This document shows positions 1 through 43,053 of a DNA stretch of 64,000 nt, one piece after another. This stretch comes from Chionoecetes opilio (lineage: Eukaryota; Arthropoda; Malacostraca; Decapoda; Majidae): contig JACEEZ010025355.1 of the NCBI GenBank assembly GCA_016584305.1, positions 42,501 to 106,500 of the forward strand. The letters are read 5' to 3'. The notes under the pieces are model-generated. The model was not told the DNA's origin and did not search any database. It was given only the letters and a program-made list of their open reading frames with translations. Within the stretch, counting starts at the first letter, position 1; each line of letters opens with the position of its first letter. Made by a program: the position numbers and the translations under genes.

Positions 1-710
1 TTTCCATCAGACAGCAACGATCCGCGCCCCCCCGAATGGCCACGCCCTGCAGGGCGGCCCTGGGATGACGAAGGCGAGGCAGGAAGGGGAGGAGAGGAAG
101 GTGTTAGGGTGGGCGGTGCGACTCCTGACGTAGGCGGGGCAGGGAGGCGAAGGTTGGAGCGCCGTTCATCCGGAACCACCTCCTTCGGGACGCCACCGGC
201 GAGCAAGGGCACCTCCCCCCCGCACACCCCCACCGTCCCCCTCTCTGGACCGACGCACGCCTCACCCTGCATCAGGTCTACAGGGGCGCCACCCAGGAGG
301 CAAGAGTCCTCCATCGCGGCGACGTACTCAGGCAGCGCTGCTTCACTCCTCCCTCCTGACGGCGCCGTCTTAATGCCCTGCATCAGGTCTGCAGGGGCGT
401 CACCCAGGGACAGGGGCAGCTCTTCCTCCCTTATCGCCTGGTGCAACGTTGCCAGCTCACCTCTGCACTTAGTCACTCCTCTAAGAGCGACTAAGAGCTC
501 GCGTGTCTTCTCTTCCTCCTCCCTTGCTTGTACACGTGCACGCTCTTCCGCCCTCTCTTCCGCCTCCCTTGCTCGTACACGTGCACGCTCTTCCGCCTCC
601 CTTGCTTGTACGGCCTGTGCGTTCATTTTCCCCATCATAGCAGTAAGGAGTGTCATTACGTTGGGTTTCTGCTCATCGCCTGAATCTCCGTCCTTTTCAA
701 CACTTGGCAT
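1..710 (-). CDS. Gag-like ORF of an LTR retrotransposon, partial (runs off left edge)
   Basis: Reading the minus strand from an ATG at 710-708, the frame stays open for 236 codons to base 1, so the C-terminus is outside the window. The N-terminus is a strongly charged Glu/Arg/Ala coiled coil (repeats of the form AREAEERARV), followed by a Pro/Gly-rich segment ending near LLSDG. This layout, plus a primer-binding site and an LTR just upstream, fits the gag start of a Ty3/Gypsy-type element. No capsid, zinc knuckle or protease can be seen because they would lie to the left. The + strand ORF over the same bases is a shadow. The class is inferred from layout; no pol is visible. Confidence 0.6.
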   Translation of the reverse strand, partial: MPSVEKDGDSGDEQKPNVMTLLTAMMGKMNAQAVQAREAEERARVRAREAEERAEERARVQAREEEEKTRELLVALRGVTKCRGELATLHQAIREEELPLSLGDAPADLMQGIKTAPSGGRSEAALPEYVAAMEDSCLLGGAPVDLMQGEACVGPERGTVGVCGGEVPLLAGGVPKEVVPDERRSNLRLPAPPTSGVAPPTLTPSSPPLPASPSSSQGRPAGRGHSGGRGSLLSDG

Positions 711-801
711 GCGCGCGCCTTTGTTTCCCAGCACGACCATCCCGCCGCCATTTTGAACCTCGTGCTACACTCACCGGCTCTCACCCTAACACACTCAAAT
801 T

Positions 802-817
802 CCACTTCCTGACACCA
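802..817 (-). other. Primer-binding site (tRNA-Leu-like)
   Basis: On the minus strand this reads TGGTGTCAGGAAGTGG, two bases after the LTR end. It begins with TGG, complementary to a tRNA CCA end, and resembles the 3' end of tRNA-Leu. Its position between LTR and gag is as expected. Confidence 0.6.
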
Positions 818-819
818 TT

Positions 820-1436
820 TGTTACGCTACTCCTCTCCTGGACCTCACCACACCACTGCAGGTGTCTCAGGTGAGGCTGTGCAAAAGGAGGCGTGGTTAC
901 AATACCCACTGCTGCTAGACTTACTTCCACAGCCCTTCCTCAGTTCGGTGTGTTACGGCGAGGCGAGCTAGTATATCACGAGGTCAATCAAAGGCGAAGG
1001 AAAACACTCAGGAGGTTTCTTTGTTTACTGAGAAAGCCACAAGCCACCAGCACAAAACACAGAGCACAATGAGTACATATGTGTGTACGTCATTTCCTTC
1101 CAATCGCTTCTAGATTGTCGCAAGGCAAGAGACGTTACCACACCACAGTCACAGTCCCCCCCACCACCACAACCACACAGTCCTCCCACCACCACCACAA
1201 CACCACCACGCGACTCTTCCTCCACGGAGCGACGCGTCTGTCTTTCCCGAGGCCTCAAACCTTTCTGTCTGCCAAGAGGAAGGAACGGCACCATGCTCAC
1301 GTCCTCCCCCGGCCCACCCCCACACACACCCCACCCTCTCACATTCAAGGTCGCCCGACGCTTCATACCCTCACACACTGCCTCTCCACCACCAGTTCAT
1401 ACATACACACACATGATTAGTTCTACAATCGTAACA
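820..1436 (-). repeat. 5' LTR (617 bp) of a minus-strand LTR retrotransposon
   Basis: Bounded by short inverted termini TGTTACG and CGTAACA, giving the TG...CA ends of an LTR. Followed on the gag side by a primer-binding site after 2 bp. The bases next to the outer edge (ATATA, 1437-1441) would be one target-site copy; the partner lies outside the window. The ORFs inside it are low-complexity His/Thr/Pro or Gly translations and are not genes. Confidence 0.6.
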
Positions 1437-1512
1437 ATATATATATATTTCTAATTATTTATTCCTTGCAAAAAGGGGGGGGGGGGCAAGGCCGCATGGC
1501 CACCCCCTCGGT

Positions 1513-1805
1513 CAAGGGCGTAGCCAGAGGGGGGGCCAATGGGGCCATGCCCCCCCCCAAATTCAACACATCTAGTTTAGGAGCGTATGGTATAATTTCA
1601 TCAATTTTACTATATTGAATATCATGCAAAGAACCAATAAATGACCCCCCATAGGGCTCAATATGCCCCCAATTAAGTCATACCTTCAAAATAATTCTCT
1701 GTGGGGCTTACAGCGCCTCCCAGACCCCCAGCTGATAAGGCACCCACCCCTCAACCATCATTGGGAGGTGGCCCCCCCCAATTATTTTTCCTGGCTACGC
1801 CCTTG
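1513..1805. mobile_element. hAT-type MITE, 293 bp, perfect 8-bp TSD
   Basis: Inverted termini CAAGGGCGTAGCCAG and CTGGCTACGCCCTTG are flanked by CCCTCGGT on both sides (1505-1512 and 1806-1813). An 8-bp target duplication and CA(G)GGGCGTAG-like ends are typical of hAT elements. No coding capacity. Confidence 0.8.
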
Positions 1806-2006
1806 CCCTCGGTACGCCACTGATGGTAGTTAAATTAGGCTTACAATGAAAATTACGTTCTGGGCTTCGAGGGGTTGAGTATAGAAGGAAAACCACTACA
1901 TAAAAATTTGACTAATGGAAATATTAAAACGAAAGGAAAAAAAATTAAATAAAGTTCTTTAATATCCACATCTCTATGACTTCGTAAAATCTGTAATCAT
2001 TGAGAT

Positions 2007-2095
2007 AATTGATTGATTGATTTAATGCCAAAAAGGTGAATGTGCCAGACATCAGAGGTCATATGGCACTATGGCAAAGCATAAAAAGGGGAGGG
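2007..2095 (-). mobile_element. 5'-truncated RTE-type retrotransposon 3' end
   Basis: Starts with an ATTGATTGATTG tail and continues through sequence shared with the 60-bp insertion at 24493-24552. The ATTG-type tail matches that of the full-length RTE at 15372-18533. Confidence 0.55.
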
Positions 2096-2439
2096 GTTAA
2101 AGAAACATTATTGAGATAAGAGGTGCGAGAAATTTAAAGCATTAGCATTATCTTGCAGCCCGTCACTGTATATCAAGAGTGGCGAGAGGAGCGCCCCGTC
2201 ATCGTTGCATTCCACAAAGGGTAGCTTAGTAAGTGCTTTGTATCACCACGTTAGCGAAGGTTTAAGCCAATTGTGAACCCTTGATTGCCCATCGTCTTCC
2301 TCGAGACCATGCAAGCGGCGGAGTGGGACGGGGTGCCGGCCGCTTAAAGTCAATTACTCGATCCTCCCTTGACCTTGATTTTGTCACATGGTGTAACTTT
2401 GGAGTAAGAACCACTGCTGTCTGCTGATAACTGAGCAAC

Positions 2440-2478
2440 GCCAGTCTAGCCCCGCCCTTGGACGAGTGAAGACAGACT
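2440..2478 (+). promoter_or_regulatory. Candidate end of a 5' UTR exon of the transporter
   Basis: A GC box (CCCCGCCC at about 2451) precedes a strong donor, ACT|gtgagt, at 2478/2479. It could pair with the acceptor ttttgttttctgcag at 4641, one base before the transporter's first ATG. The exon start and TSS cannot be placed, and RNA evidence is lacking. Confidence 0.25.
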
Positions 2479-2487
2479 GTGAGTTAC

Positions 2488-2488
<1 letters not shown>

Positions 2489-2551
<63 letters not shown>
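2489..2551. repeat. (CT)n microsatellite
   Basis: Nearly perfect CT dinucleotide tract. The Ser/Leu ORF across it is an artefact. Confidence 0.95.
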
Positions 2552-2556
<5 letters not shown>

Positions 2557-2789
2557 CATAGCTCCTTTACAATGTGTCAGGCGGTTTTCCAAGAAGTGTT
2601 CATGCCCTCAACTGTGAACGTGACAGTTGCAGCAAGAAGGGCGCGAGGGAGATACAGTGGCAGTAGCTGTACCTGTATACCTACATGTACCTGTGTGCGT
2701 TACCTCTTCTACCTGAAGGGTAACGCGTCGCTTTATCTCGTGCGTCCACCTGGTGTTTAGTTACAATTAAGGGGTTCTGAGGTCAAACC

Positions 2790-2833
2790 CAAGGTAAACA
2801 GAAAAGAGAGATCTCTTTTCTGTTCACCTTGGT
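2790..2833. repeat. 44-bp near-perfect palindrome
   Basis: Two 22-bp arms beginning CCAAGGTAAACAG and ending CTGTTCACCTTGG, with few mismatches and no spacer, flanked by TCAAACC on both sides. Confidence 0.75.
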
Positions 2834-3039
2834 CAAACCATCGTGACCCTCACATATCGTGTAATCGTAGGATAACATGTAGGATAAGGGAAATGTAACA
2901 CGTGTAATAGGCTATCCTGCTCCTCGGTCCTAATCATGGAGAGAGTATTGTGTGGGTGCTATGTGTGAAGGTAGACGCGAGAAGGAGGCCCGGTGCTATG
3001 GTCGGAGGAATGTCCTGGCGTAAACCAGATGCGAGGGCA

Positions 3040-3310
3040 GCGAGGAGAGCCAGGGTGCCGCCCGGCAGCATATTCCCGTTTTCTATGCGAGTATGTGGTT
3101 TCCGAGTGAAGACGCTTGGCTGTAGCTCCGAAACTAACCATAGGAACTTCTCGAAAATACGCTCATTGTGATTTCCACGCAAAGTTTACAGCAATCTTTA
3201 TCAGACACTGATCCTACTCTATACGTATTTATAACCTAACCTGACGTGTTCAAGAGTAAACGCCACATACTCTTCCAGAAAACGGGAATATGCCGCCCGG
3301 CAGGCACCTC
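3040..3310. repeat. Inverted repeat (foldback-like)
   Basis: GCCGCCCGGCAGCATATTCC near 3057 recurs inverted at about 3277-3304. Part of the interior (TGTAGCTCCGAAACTAACCA) recurs at 3531 and, inverted, at about 3840. Confidence 0.55.
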
Positions 3311-3474
3311 ATCCAGCCAGTAGACGGGACTATTATAGTATTACCTTAAAACTCCCTTGATAATCTCGTAATTGTTTCACCATGGCATAAGAGTCCATGA
3401 GCCCGGGAGAGGTGGGGGTGGGAGGGCTGGTATCTCGATCAGCTTCCCGGGGCCCGGCCTCATAGGGGCCCGGG

Positions 3475-3880
3475 CGCATATTCTCAATGCCTTCGCCCTT
3501 TTCGGCAGGTTGGCGGCCCTCTACGCATGGCTGTAGCTCCGAAACTAACCACAGGATTTTCTTGAAAATAACCTCATTGTGATTCCCACACTAAGTTACG
3601 CGTGACTGGTTTAGCCGAAACCTAACTTAACAACCTAACGTTAGGGGGAAAAAAATTCGCGAGCGGCCTGCCGAAAAGGGCGAACGCATTGAGAATATGC
3701 GGCCCGTGCGCGAACTTTTTTTTCCCAAACAGGTTCGCAAACTTTCGGTTAGGGTTAGGGTAGGTTAGGTTCAGGTTCGAATTCAATTTGGTAACTGTGC
3801 GGGAATCACAATGAGGTATTTCCAAGATAATCCTGAGGTTAGTTTCGGAGCTACAGCCATGCGTAGATGGCCGCCAACCT
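3475..3880. repeat. Second inverted repeat sharing the same motifs
   Basis: The segment CGCATATTCTCAATGC...TCGGCAGG (3474-3512) is repeated inverted at about 3668-3702, and the GGCTGTAGCTCCGAAACTAA segment (3530-3600) inverted at about 3790-3865. It contains TTAGGG/GGTTAGG-like stretches around 3750. No gene seen. Confidence 0.55.
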
Positions 3881-4377
3881 TTGCAAACTCGTTAGGGAAA
3901 AAAAAATTCGCGGCCCGGGCATGTGTGTAATAATATCATTATTTAACAATCTAATAGACAGCTACGTGATTAACAAGACAAAAATAAATATAATAATGAG
4001 GAGTTGTTCAGTTTCAGAATGTCTTATCTATGAAAAAAACATGCCTTTAGATTGACTCTATAAGTGGCAAAATTAAAAACAATATCTAAGGGAGGGAGTC
4101 AACACCCCAGCTGGATTGGTTCACTGCGCTCGCCTGTGGATTTTTAGGGTCCCAGAATCACTTACAGCAGCAGGGCATAATGGTGTCTCTCCCTGACCCT
4201 GCATAATACAACCACGAGTAGCCTTTCCACTATAGGCAAAGGGAGGTTAAGGCATTTCTGGTACTACTCATCACCTCGCCTGACAGACCTACAAGTGTTC
4301 TCTGAGGCACATGGTGTAACTGATAAGGTCATCGTATTCTGGCGAGAGGTTACAGATGACCTAGCTCGCACGTGACT
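3880..4377. other. Intergenic or 5'-intronic sequence, no gene recognised
   Basis: AT-rich to mixed sequence without a supportable ORF, repeat boundary or RNA gene. Confidence 0.5.
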
Positions 4378-4475
4378 CATAAGAACATAAGAAAATAAGG
4401 AAGCTACAAGAGGCTGCGAGACCTACACGTGGTATACATATGTAGTTCCTGTCCTACACGTGGTAGTTCCTGTCG
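4378..4475 (-). mobile_element. LINE 3' end fragment (TTCTTATG-tail family)
   Basis: Contains CATAAGAACATAAGAAAATA followed by AAGCTACAAGAGGC and CCTACACGTGGTAGTTCCTG, the 3' end of a family found at least ten times in this window. Minus orientation, with a small internal duplication. Confidence 0.75.
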
Positions 4476-4642
4476 TCGCATACTTCGTGAGGAAAAACAG
4501 AAAGTTAAATACCGATAAAAAGACAGTGGTTAACTTTTACAATCTTTTGTTATCAGGAAGGCAGGTATCTGATAAGGAGAGGGGAGGCTGAAAATTATTG
4601 AAAGCATATAAATAAGATAGACGATGTTTTGTTTTCTGCAGT

Positions 4643-37058
<32,416 letters not shown>

Positions 37059-37153
37059 TTCATGAAAGCTTGCCAACAACGGATGCTCTGCCTACATTAT
37101 ACATAGATGCAGAAAGAAGAGATCTACACGATAATGTAAGTTAGATTTGTTAG

Positions 37154-37156
37154 ATA

Positions 37157-37192
<36 letters not shown>

Positions 37193-37280
37193 AAAACACC
37201 CCACAGATAAGTAGAGAGAGAGAGATTGAGACAGACAGTTAGACAGACAGGCAGAGAGAGAGAGACAGACAGATAGACAG

Positions 37281-37311
<31 letters not shown>

Positions 37312-37413
37312 AAAAAAATATACAGAGAGAGAGCGAGAGAGAGAAGCGTATCATCGGCTGTCTAACCTCAAAAATTGTGGGAAAAACTGACATTAAACAG
37401 AAAGAAGAAAAAG
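37154..37413. mobile_element. 260-bp insertion between 21-bp direct repeats
   Basis: Identical 21-bp copies at 37133-37153 and 37414-37434 flank a GA-rich segment. A long direct repeat like this suggests a target-primed retroposition; the insert itself is not recognisable. Confidence 0.5.
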
Positions 37414-37448
37414 AATGTAAGTTAGATTTGTTAGTTTTTTTAGTGCCA

Positions 37449-37620
37449 ATACCGAAATTCTACCCGTCACCCCCGTCCAGTGTCTCGTGTTAGTGTTATA
37501 AGGGTTTTACTGTACATACAATTCCCGATTCGGTAAATGACTCATTTAGTCAATGTAGCATTATATCATGGTAGAAATTCTACCCCGTCACCCCCATCCA
37601 GTGTCTCCTGTTAGGGTTCA
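37449..37620. repeat. Interrupted direct repeat containing a Tigger-like remnant
   Basis: GAAATTCTACC(C)CGTCACCC occurs at 37452 and 37574; between them lies TTATAAGGGTTTTACTGTAC plus ATACAATTCCCGATTCGG, which recurs at 59288-60110 split by another element. Confidence 0.65.
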
Positions 37621-37714
37621 CCATACTCTTTGTTTATCTCCATAGTTACATCATACATGAAGATTATGAAGAGTGGGATGTAACATGATTGCAACTCATC
37701 CACATATTAATTAA

Positions 37715-37918
37715 CACCTTCACGCCCAGATCTTTCCTTTGCTATATGAAATCATCTGTTGTTAGCCATACAATTATGAAAAAGTAACTTAATATACCAA
37801 ATTAGCTAGTGGACAACTATACTAAACAGGTCATATCTATAAAATATTGCTTATCTTCAGTAAAATAGTCTAATGGTGGTTATATTACAATGAAAATTAC
37901 GTTCTGGGCCTCAAGGGA
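37715..37918 (+). mobile_element. TTAA-flanked MITE, 204 bp
   Basis: TTAA on both sides (37711-37714, 37919-37922); same family as 36585-36794. Confidence 0.78.
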
Positions 37919-38389
37919 TTAATGAATTCAATTGCAGAATGAAGAGTCATATATTCAATTTGCATTTTTTTTCCTTATTGGCATCCATTCAGTTTGAGTA
38001 ATTCTCTATTATTTCTTCTCCAAACAGAATGAACAGGAAAGTGTATCAATTATATAATCAAATTTAGTTCGAATTTTCATAAAGCAAGAAATAGATCCAC
38101 CATAAAATAAAAATAATGATACTGAAGACCTAAATAAGAAACTTTAGATGGCAAATTTTTGTCGGACCAACAGTTATTAGTTGTCATAGAAATTAAAGGT
38201 TATCTAAAAATAACTTGTCTGAAAAGGGTTATTGAAGTTAATTTCCAACTTCCTATAACAAATGTTAACTTTGATAATCTTCAACTATTGTTCTCGTCTA
38301 TTGTTTCAGTGCCCATCTTTGGCCACCCTCTCAGTGGCCAAAGTTCCTTATGGCACGATACAAGGGATACAATAAAGCAGATGTAGGAA

Positions 38390-38665
38390 AAGTTCTTACG
38401 GCTAGTAATCAGGGGAAAACAAGAAGTAACGGATACAAACTGGAAAAGCGTAGATTTAAAAAAGAAATAGGGAGAAACTGGTTCACAAACAGGGGGGTAA
38501 ATGATTGGAATGGACTCAGTCGTCAGGTAGTTAGTGTGGAGTCAATGAGGAGTTTTAAAAGGAGGCTAGACAATTTCATGAATGGGGATGAATGTTAAGT
38601 AACAGGTACTACCTGGTGTATGTCTCGCGGCCTCTTGTAGCTTCCTTATGTTCTTATGTTTGCTG
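38390..38665 (+). mobile_element. LINE 3' fragment (TTCTTATG-tail family)
   Basis: Longest copy of the non-coding 3' part: GGGGAAAACAAGAAGTAACG, GGTTCACAAACAGG, TTAGTGTGGAGTCAATGAGG and the tail. It abuts the end of zinc-finger copy 1. Confidence 0.8.
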
Positions 38666-39207
38666 CGTATGTGATACTTTAGGCCCTGCGTATGAGAGGC
38701 CCGGTAGGGACACTGGGAACATTGGAAAGGCTTCTCCCCAGTATGGACTCTGATATGCTTCACAAGATCAGTTTTCAGTGAACAGCGATAATTACAATGT
38801 GTGCATTAGAAAGGCTTCTCCCCAGTATGGACTCTGATGTGCCTTACAAGGCTAGCTTTACGTGAACAGCAATAATTACAATGTGTGCATTAGAAAGGCT
38901 TCTCCCCGGTATGGACTCTGATATGCCTCACAAGGCTAGCTTTACGTGAACAGCAATAATTACAAAGGGGACATTGGAAAGGCTTCTCCCCTGTGTGTTT
39001 CATCCCATGGCGTGTAAAACTGCCCTTGTGGGTAGTTTTGTAAGGACAAAAGGGACACTGGTGTTCCTTGGTGGACTGTTCGGCGCCATCATGAGAGGGA
39101 TCATCCCACACTATACTGGCAAAGGATGGCCCACTTTGCTGCTGCCCTTCCCCAGTGCCAACCATCAGCTGTTGAGAGAGACTTTGATGAGGCAAGCAGT
39201 CAGTCAT
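38566..39207 (-). pseudogene. C2H2 zinc-finger ORF, copy 1 (5 fingers, two stops)
   Basis: Starts MTDCLPHQSLSQQLMVGTGE. Five C2H2 fingers can be read in one frame: CPFCPYKTTHK..., CPLCNYCCSRK..., two starting *CTHCNY, and [12 protein letters not shown].... Two identical TAA codons replace the Gln of KPFQC in fingers 3 and 4, which suggests a stop spread by finger duplication. The normal C-terminal stop is lost and the frame runs into the adjacent LINE tail ([13 protein letters not shown]). Possible acceptor (tttcttag) just upstream. Likely non-functional unless the exon is unused. Confidence 0.75.
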
Positions 39208-39938
39208 TCTAAGAAATGTAAAAGTCCACTTAAACCTTAATTAATTAAGATAGGCATAAAATTTCTTTGAATTCACAACAGGTTCTCTATGTTATTAAGT
39301 AAAATAACATTGCTTGCTTTACAAATATATTTTGGCAGGGTATCATTTTGCTCTCCATTATCATCACCTATAAAAACCTTTTCTTGTAGTTTACAAGTGA
39401 GAAAGAATCATAGTTTGTAAATTGCAGTTGAAGGCCACCGTGGACATTGCATGAAATGTGGCAAGCAACTAAATTAACAACCATCATAATGAATCATTCA
39501 GAAAAAAAATACCTCCAATAGTTAAGAAATATGAAGTCATTGTATTCGCCCTTCCTACATAACATTGTGGCAAAAACCAGGAACTCTCTAGTAGTTTGGA
39601 ATCAGTGCCACTTTATGAACATTTATAATGAGCAACATTAGGCACTCCCAAAACGAGTTTTAGCAGCTGCTTGATCACTGTGGAGGATTCCTGCACTGAA
39701 GTGTTCAACACAACCTCAGTGCAGGTCTGCTACAAGGATTTAGGGCTGCAATCTGTAGATGATGAACTCTCACAGACATTCAAAGGTGTGTCTGAGAATG
39801 TAACTGCTACTGACCTGTAATATGTTACAATTATCAAGGACCTATGAGCTGATTCTCTTTGCGGCTTGAAGAAAAAAATTACATATATGTTATCTGAATG
39901 AAATTATCAGGTGCTATGATATGCGGAATGCTGCACGT

Positions 39939-40782
39939 TGTTACCCTTCTTAGTATGGTTATTTTACGGATAACGGGTTCACTCCATATTGATACTGGTT
40001 GACTAACCTGTAAGGGGTGATTGCTGGATGATGCCCTCTTGACGGGCTGGTAACTTGCTTCGTTGCCCAGAGGTACACGTCAAATAAAGTGGTATGTATG
40101 GGCTTAACGTGGTCGAGCGGTTTTTACGTAATTTATAAGTATTCTTAGTGCCAAAGGATTCGAGTAAGACAATATACTACAAAATATATATATTGTATAT
40201 ATATATGTACACTGTGAAGGTTTATACATTAATAATGTCACGCTGTTCGTTAAGTAACGGCCAATGAAACTAGTGTCTAATAGACAGAGCCAGGAACAGT
40301 TAATGACGTGACAAGGTACTCCACACCCCCAGGTGTGGGGTACACACAGACACCCAGGAAGGTGTGAGTGAGTAGGAGCGCAAGGCTAACGCGTCCCCTC
40401 TTGTTCTCTGTGTTCTGTCTCTCTGTCTCTCCTCCGGCCAGTTGCTGCATATAAGGAAGCTGCCGGAACTGGCAGGTTCCGGTGGACATGTCTCTCAGGC
40501 CTGTTGCACTCTCGTAAGCGTCATCATCCTTGGGCAGAGCGCTGAGATGACACACACAACTTGTGCGTGCAGTCCGGAACCAGGGGCGAGGTGTGTCTAC
40601 GTGTTGCATCAAGACACCGGGTTGACTGTCCACGTCATTCTTATGGGCCATGGCGTGATACTTCGTCAACATAACCTCATCAAAAGGTGTCAGCACTCAG
40701 CATCCGCTAGGCGACACTCAGACACTCGGACATCCTGTCTTAGTATAGATTAACACATAAATATATAACCAGTACGCTAATA
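39939..40782. mobile_element. 844-bp LTR-like insertion with 4-bp TSD
   Basis: Present only in unit 2; the empty sites (CTGCACGTAAGACG) are at about 44438 and 47646. Flanks ACGT (39935-39938, 40783-40786). Starts TGTTACCC; the other end is CTAATA. Size and no ORF suggest a solo LTR of a Gypsy-type element. Confidence 0.6.
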
Positions 40783-40928
40783 ACGTAAGACGAGAGGGCA
40801 GTGTGATTGAATACTTGAGGGAGCAAGGAAGGGTGGGACAGTTAAAGGACTGCAGTGTGCAGGAAGGTACTGGATGTTGGTATCCGTTGAGGGAAAAAGT
40901 TTGTCCCTCTGTAACCATTGCTTCCATC

Positions 40929-41357
40929 TCAATGAAGGTTCCTTATGGCATGATTGCTGCGCATGTGATACTTTAGGCCCTCCCTACGAGAGGACTGGTA
41001 AGGACAAAGGGAACAAGCAAAAGGCTTCTCCCCGGTATGGACTCTGATATGATTCACAAGATCAACTTTCTGTGAACAGCGATAATTACAATGGGGACAT
41101 TGGAAAGGCTTCTCCCCTGTGTGTTTCATCCCATGGCGTATGAAATTGCTTTTTCTGGTAGTTTTGTAAGGACAAAAGGGACACTGGTGTTCCTTGGTGG
41201 ACTGTTTGGTGCCATCATGAGAGGCATCATCCCACACTATACTGGCAAAGGATGGCCCACTTTGCTGCTGCCCTTCCCCAGTGCCAACCATCAGCTGTTG
41301 AGAGAGACTTTGATGAGGCAAGCAGTCAGTCATTCTAAGAAATGTGAAAGTCCACAT
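40929..41357 (-). CDS. C2H2 zinc-finger ORF, copy 2 (3 fingers)
   Basis: 142 residues from MWTFTFLRMTDCLPHQ, ending SNHAIRNLH. Fingers: CPFCPYKTTRKSNFIRHGMK, CPHCNYRCSQKVDLVNHIRV and CSLCPYQSSRREGLKYHMRS, joined by TGEKPF linkers. The N-terminal 60 residues are polar, with no recognisable domain. An AG acceptor candidate (acatttcttag) lies at the MTD start, so it may be a 3' exon of a longer transcription factor gene, such as the BTB-zinc-finger (lola-type) genes of arthropods, rather than a full gene. Nuclear DNA binding is inferred from the fingers. Confidence 0.55.
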   Translation of the reverse strand: MWTFTFLRMTDCLPHQSLSQQLMVGTGEGQQQSGPSFASIVWDDASHDGTKQSTKEHQCPFCPYKTTRKSNFIRHGMKHTGEKPFQCPHCNYRCSQKVDLVNHIRVHTGEKPFACSLCPYQSSRREGLKYHMRSNHAIRNLH

Positions 41358-41699
41358 AAATCTTAATTAAGGCGTTTACAATAGAATGTTGTTTATTAAG
41401 TCTGTGTTAAGGTGTAAAGAAATCAATGCAAAGATCAACAGAAATGAGTTGTGTATTTTGGCTGGACAATGTGAAATGCAGCTTTTCTTGCGTTATCTTG
41501 AATGTGATTATTAGTCATAATCAGGGGATATTTAGTCTGTGAGAGCTCCTTAAGTTATAGAAGTAAGGATGAAATAAGATCAGGTCTAGTTAGTACTATG
41601 AAATTCCAAGATGATAATAAGCAGAGTGCAAGAATGTAAGAAATACAAGTGATAGATTCAACACCAAAGAAAAACAATGGTACTGAAGACCCTAAATAA

Positions 41700-42660
41700 G
41701 AAACTTTAGATGACAAATTTTAGCAAACTAAAGCTTATTCGTTATCATTACAATGGAATTAAAGGTAATCAGAAGTTAAGGGGATCGGACTCAAATTCTG
41801 GTGAAAAATTTGTTGGCTTTATTCTGTTCTTCATTCATTCTGGCTTCATTCCAAGCTCTGGCTACATCAGAGCAAGGCAAAATCTGCTGCTGGCCTGAAG
41901 AGAGTAACAATCGTGTCCCAGTTCACAATAATCGCAGCACAATTTTGGATACGAGGCCAACAAATTCCTGGAATTCTTGGCTTTTCCTCAACATCCCAAG
42001 CTGTGACTTCAAGGAGGAGAATGGATAAAATCAAAACATCAACTAGGTAAACACAGTAAGAAGCGGAAAAGGACAAGAGAAAAGGCAACACCTGGCTGAC
42101 CTGACTACAAGCCCGGTGGCTTTGATGTGGGATCGTCCGTGGCGACAAGGAGGTGCTTGGCTACCACTGACACCCTACCTTCAAGGGATAATATGTTGTT
42201 GATATATGTGTGTGTTATTTACACAAACATGCATATATACATCAACAACAGGGGACCAGGAGCCTGAATGCTTGAAGAGTCCGACTAGGCGAGGGGGACC
42301 CTCCCCCACATGGCCACACAGGGGTAGTCAAAACGTGACCTGAACTTGACCTGACCTCGCACTACTGACCTCCCAGGGGTGACTAATGGATTATATATGC
42401 AAGTAAATATTCACATTTTATATTCCTCTCTATTATCTGTATGGTGGTGTAGTGGGCAACATAAATGTGCAATTATCTTGAAACAAATTTTTTTACATGA
42501 AAGTTAGAATAATTCTGCGTGTAATTCAGGGATTTCAAACACTCTTGTTGCAAAATAATCCTGACACGGGTATCTATTAACAATAACATTGCTAGACCTT
42601 CCTTCCCTTAGGCAAATTTATTACCAATTTTTCAATGATTATTTTCTGTCAGAGAAAAAA
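41700..42660. other. Spacer, no gene recognised
   Basis: Mixed sequence. The start (ACTGAAGACCCTAAATAAGA) is also found at 38118, so it is part of the duplicated area. ORFs here are short and unsupported. Confidence 0.4.
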
Positions 42661-42662
42661 CC

Positions 42663-42903
42663 CTCATTACCTCCGCCAACGAAGTTGGAGGGGTTATGTT
42701 TTCACCCCGATCTGTCTGTCTGTCTGTTAGTGTACAGGATTTCTCGAAAAGTTACAAATAGATTTGGACCAAACTCAGTATACCAAGTCTGTTTGGTATA
42801 AGGAAGAAGTGATTTAATTTTGGATGAAATCTATTGACAACTGTTGCCATGGCAACCAATTGATGAAATATTTGGCCGGAGGTATGCGCTCATACCGAGT
42901 GCA

Positions 42904-42997
<94 letters not shown>

Positions 42998-43053
42998 TTT
43001 ACTTTTTTTTATTCGGGTGGAGGTATGCGCTCTACTGAGTGCCCCCCCCCCTA
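42663..43053 (+). mobile_element. ACCTCCGCC-family element with internal (TA)n
   Basis: Starts TTACCTCCGCCAACGAAGTT, contains TCTGTCTGTCTGTCTGT and GTTGCCATGGCAACCAATTG, a long TA tract, and ends GGAGGTATGCGCTCTACTGA. The same family, inverted, is at 55003-56740. Confidence 0.7.

Larger units (their letters stand above)
39250..41690. repeat. Duplication unit with zinc-finger copy 2
   Basis: Near-identical to 43770-45250 and, from about 39826, to 47535-48755, over hundreds of bases on both sides of the ORF. Interrupted by an LTR-like insertion at 39939-40782. Confidence 0.85.

Noticed and set aside
109..756. 215-codon + strand ORF, Ser/Arg/Pro-rich
   Set aside because: Shadow of the minus-strand gag-like frame; compositional artefact of its Glu/Arg/Ala coiled-coil codons.
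40277..40696. 139-codon minus ORF
   Set aside because: Inside the 844-bp LTR-like insertion; absent from empty sites and without a domain.
40991..41366. + strand ORFs opposite the zinc-finger copies (MGTLERLLP...)
   Set aside because: Antisense shadows repeated in every copy; the minus frame has clear C2H2 fingers.
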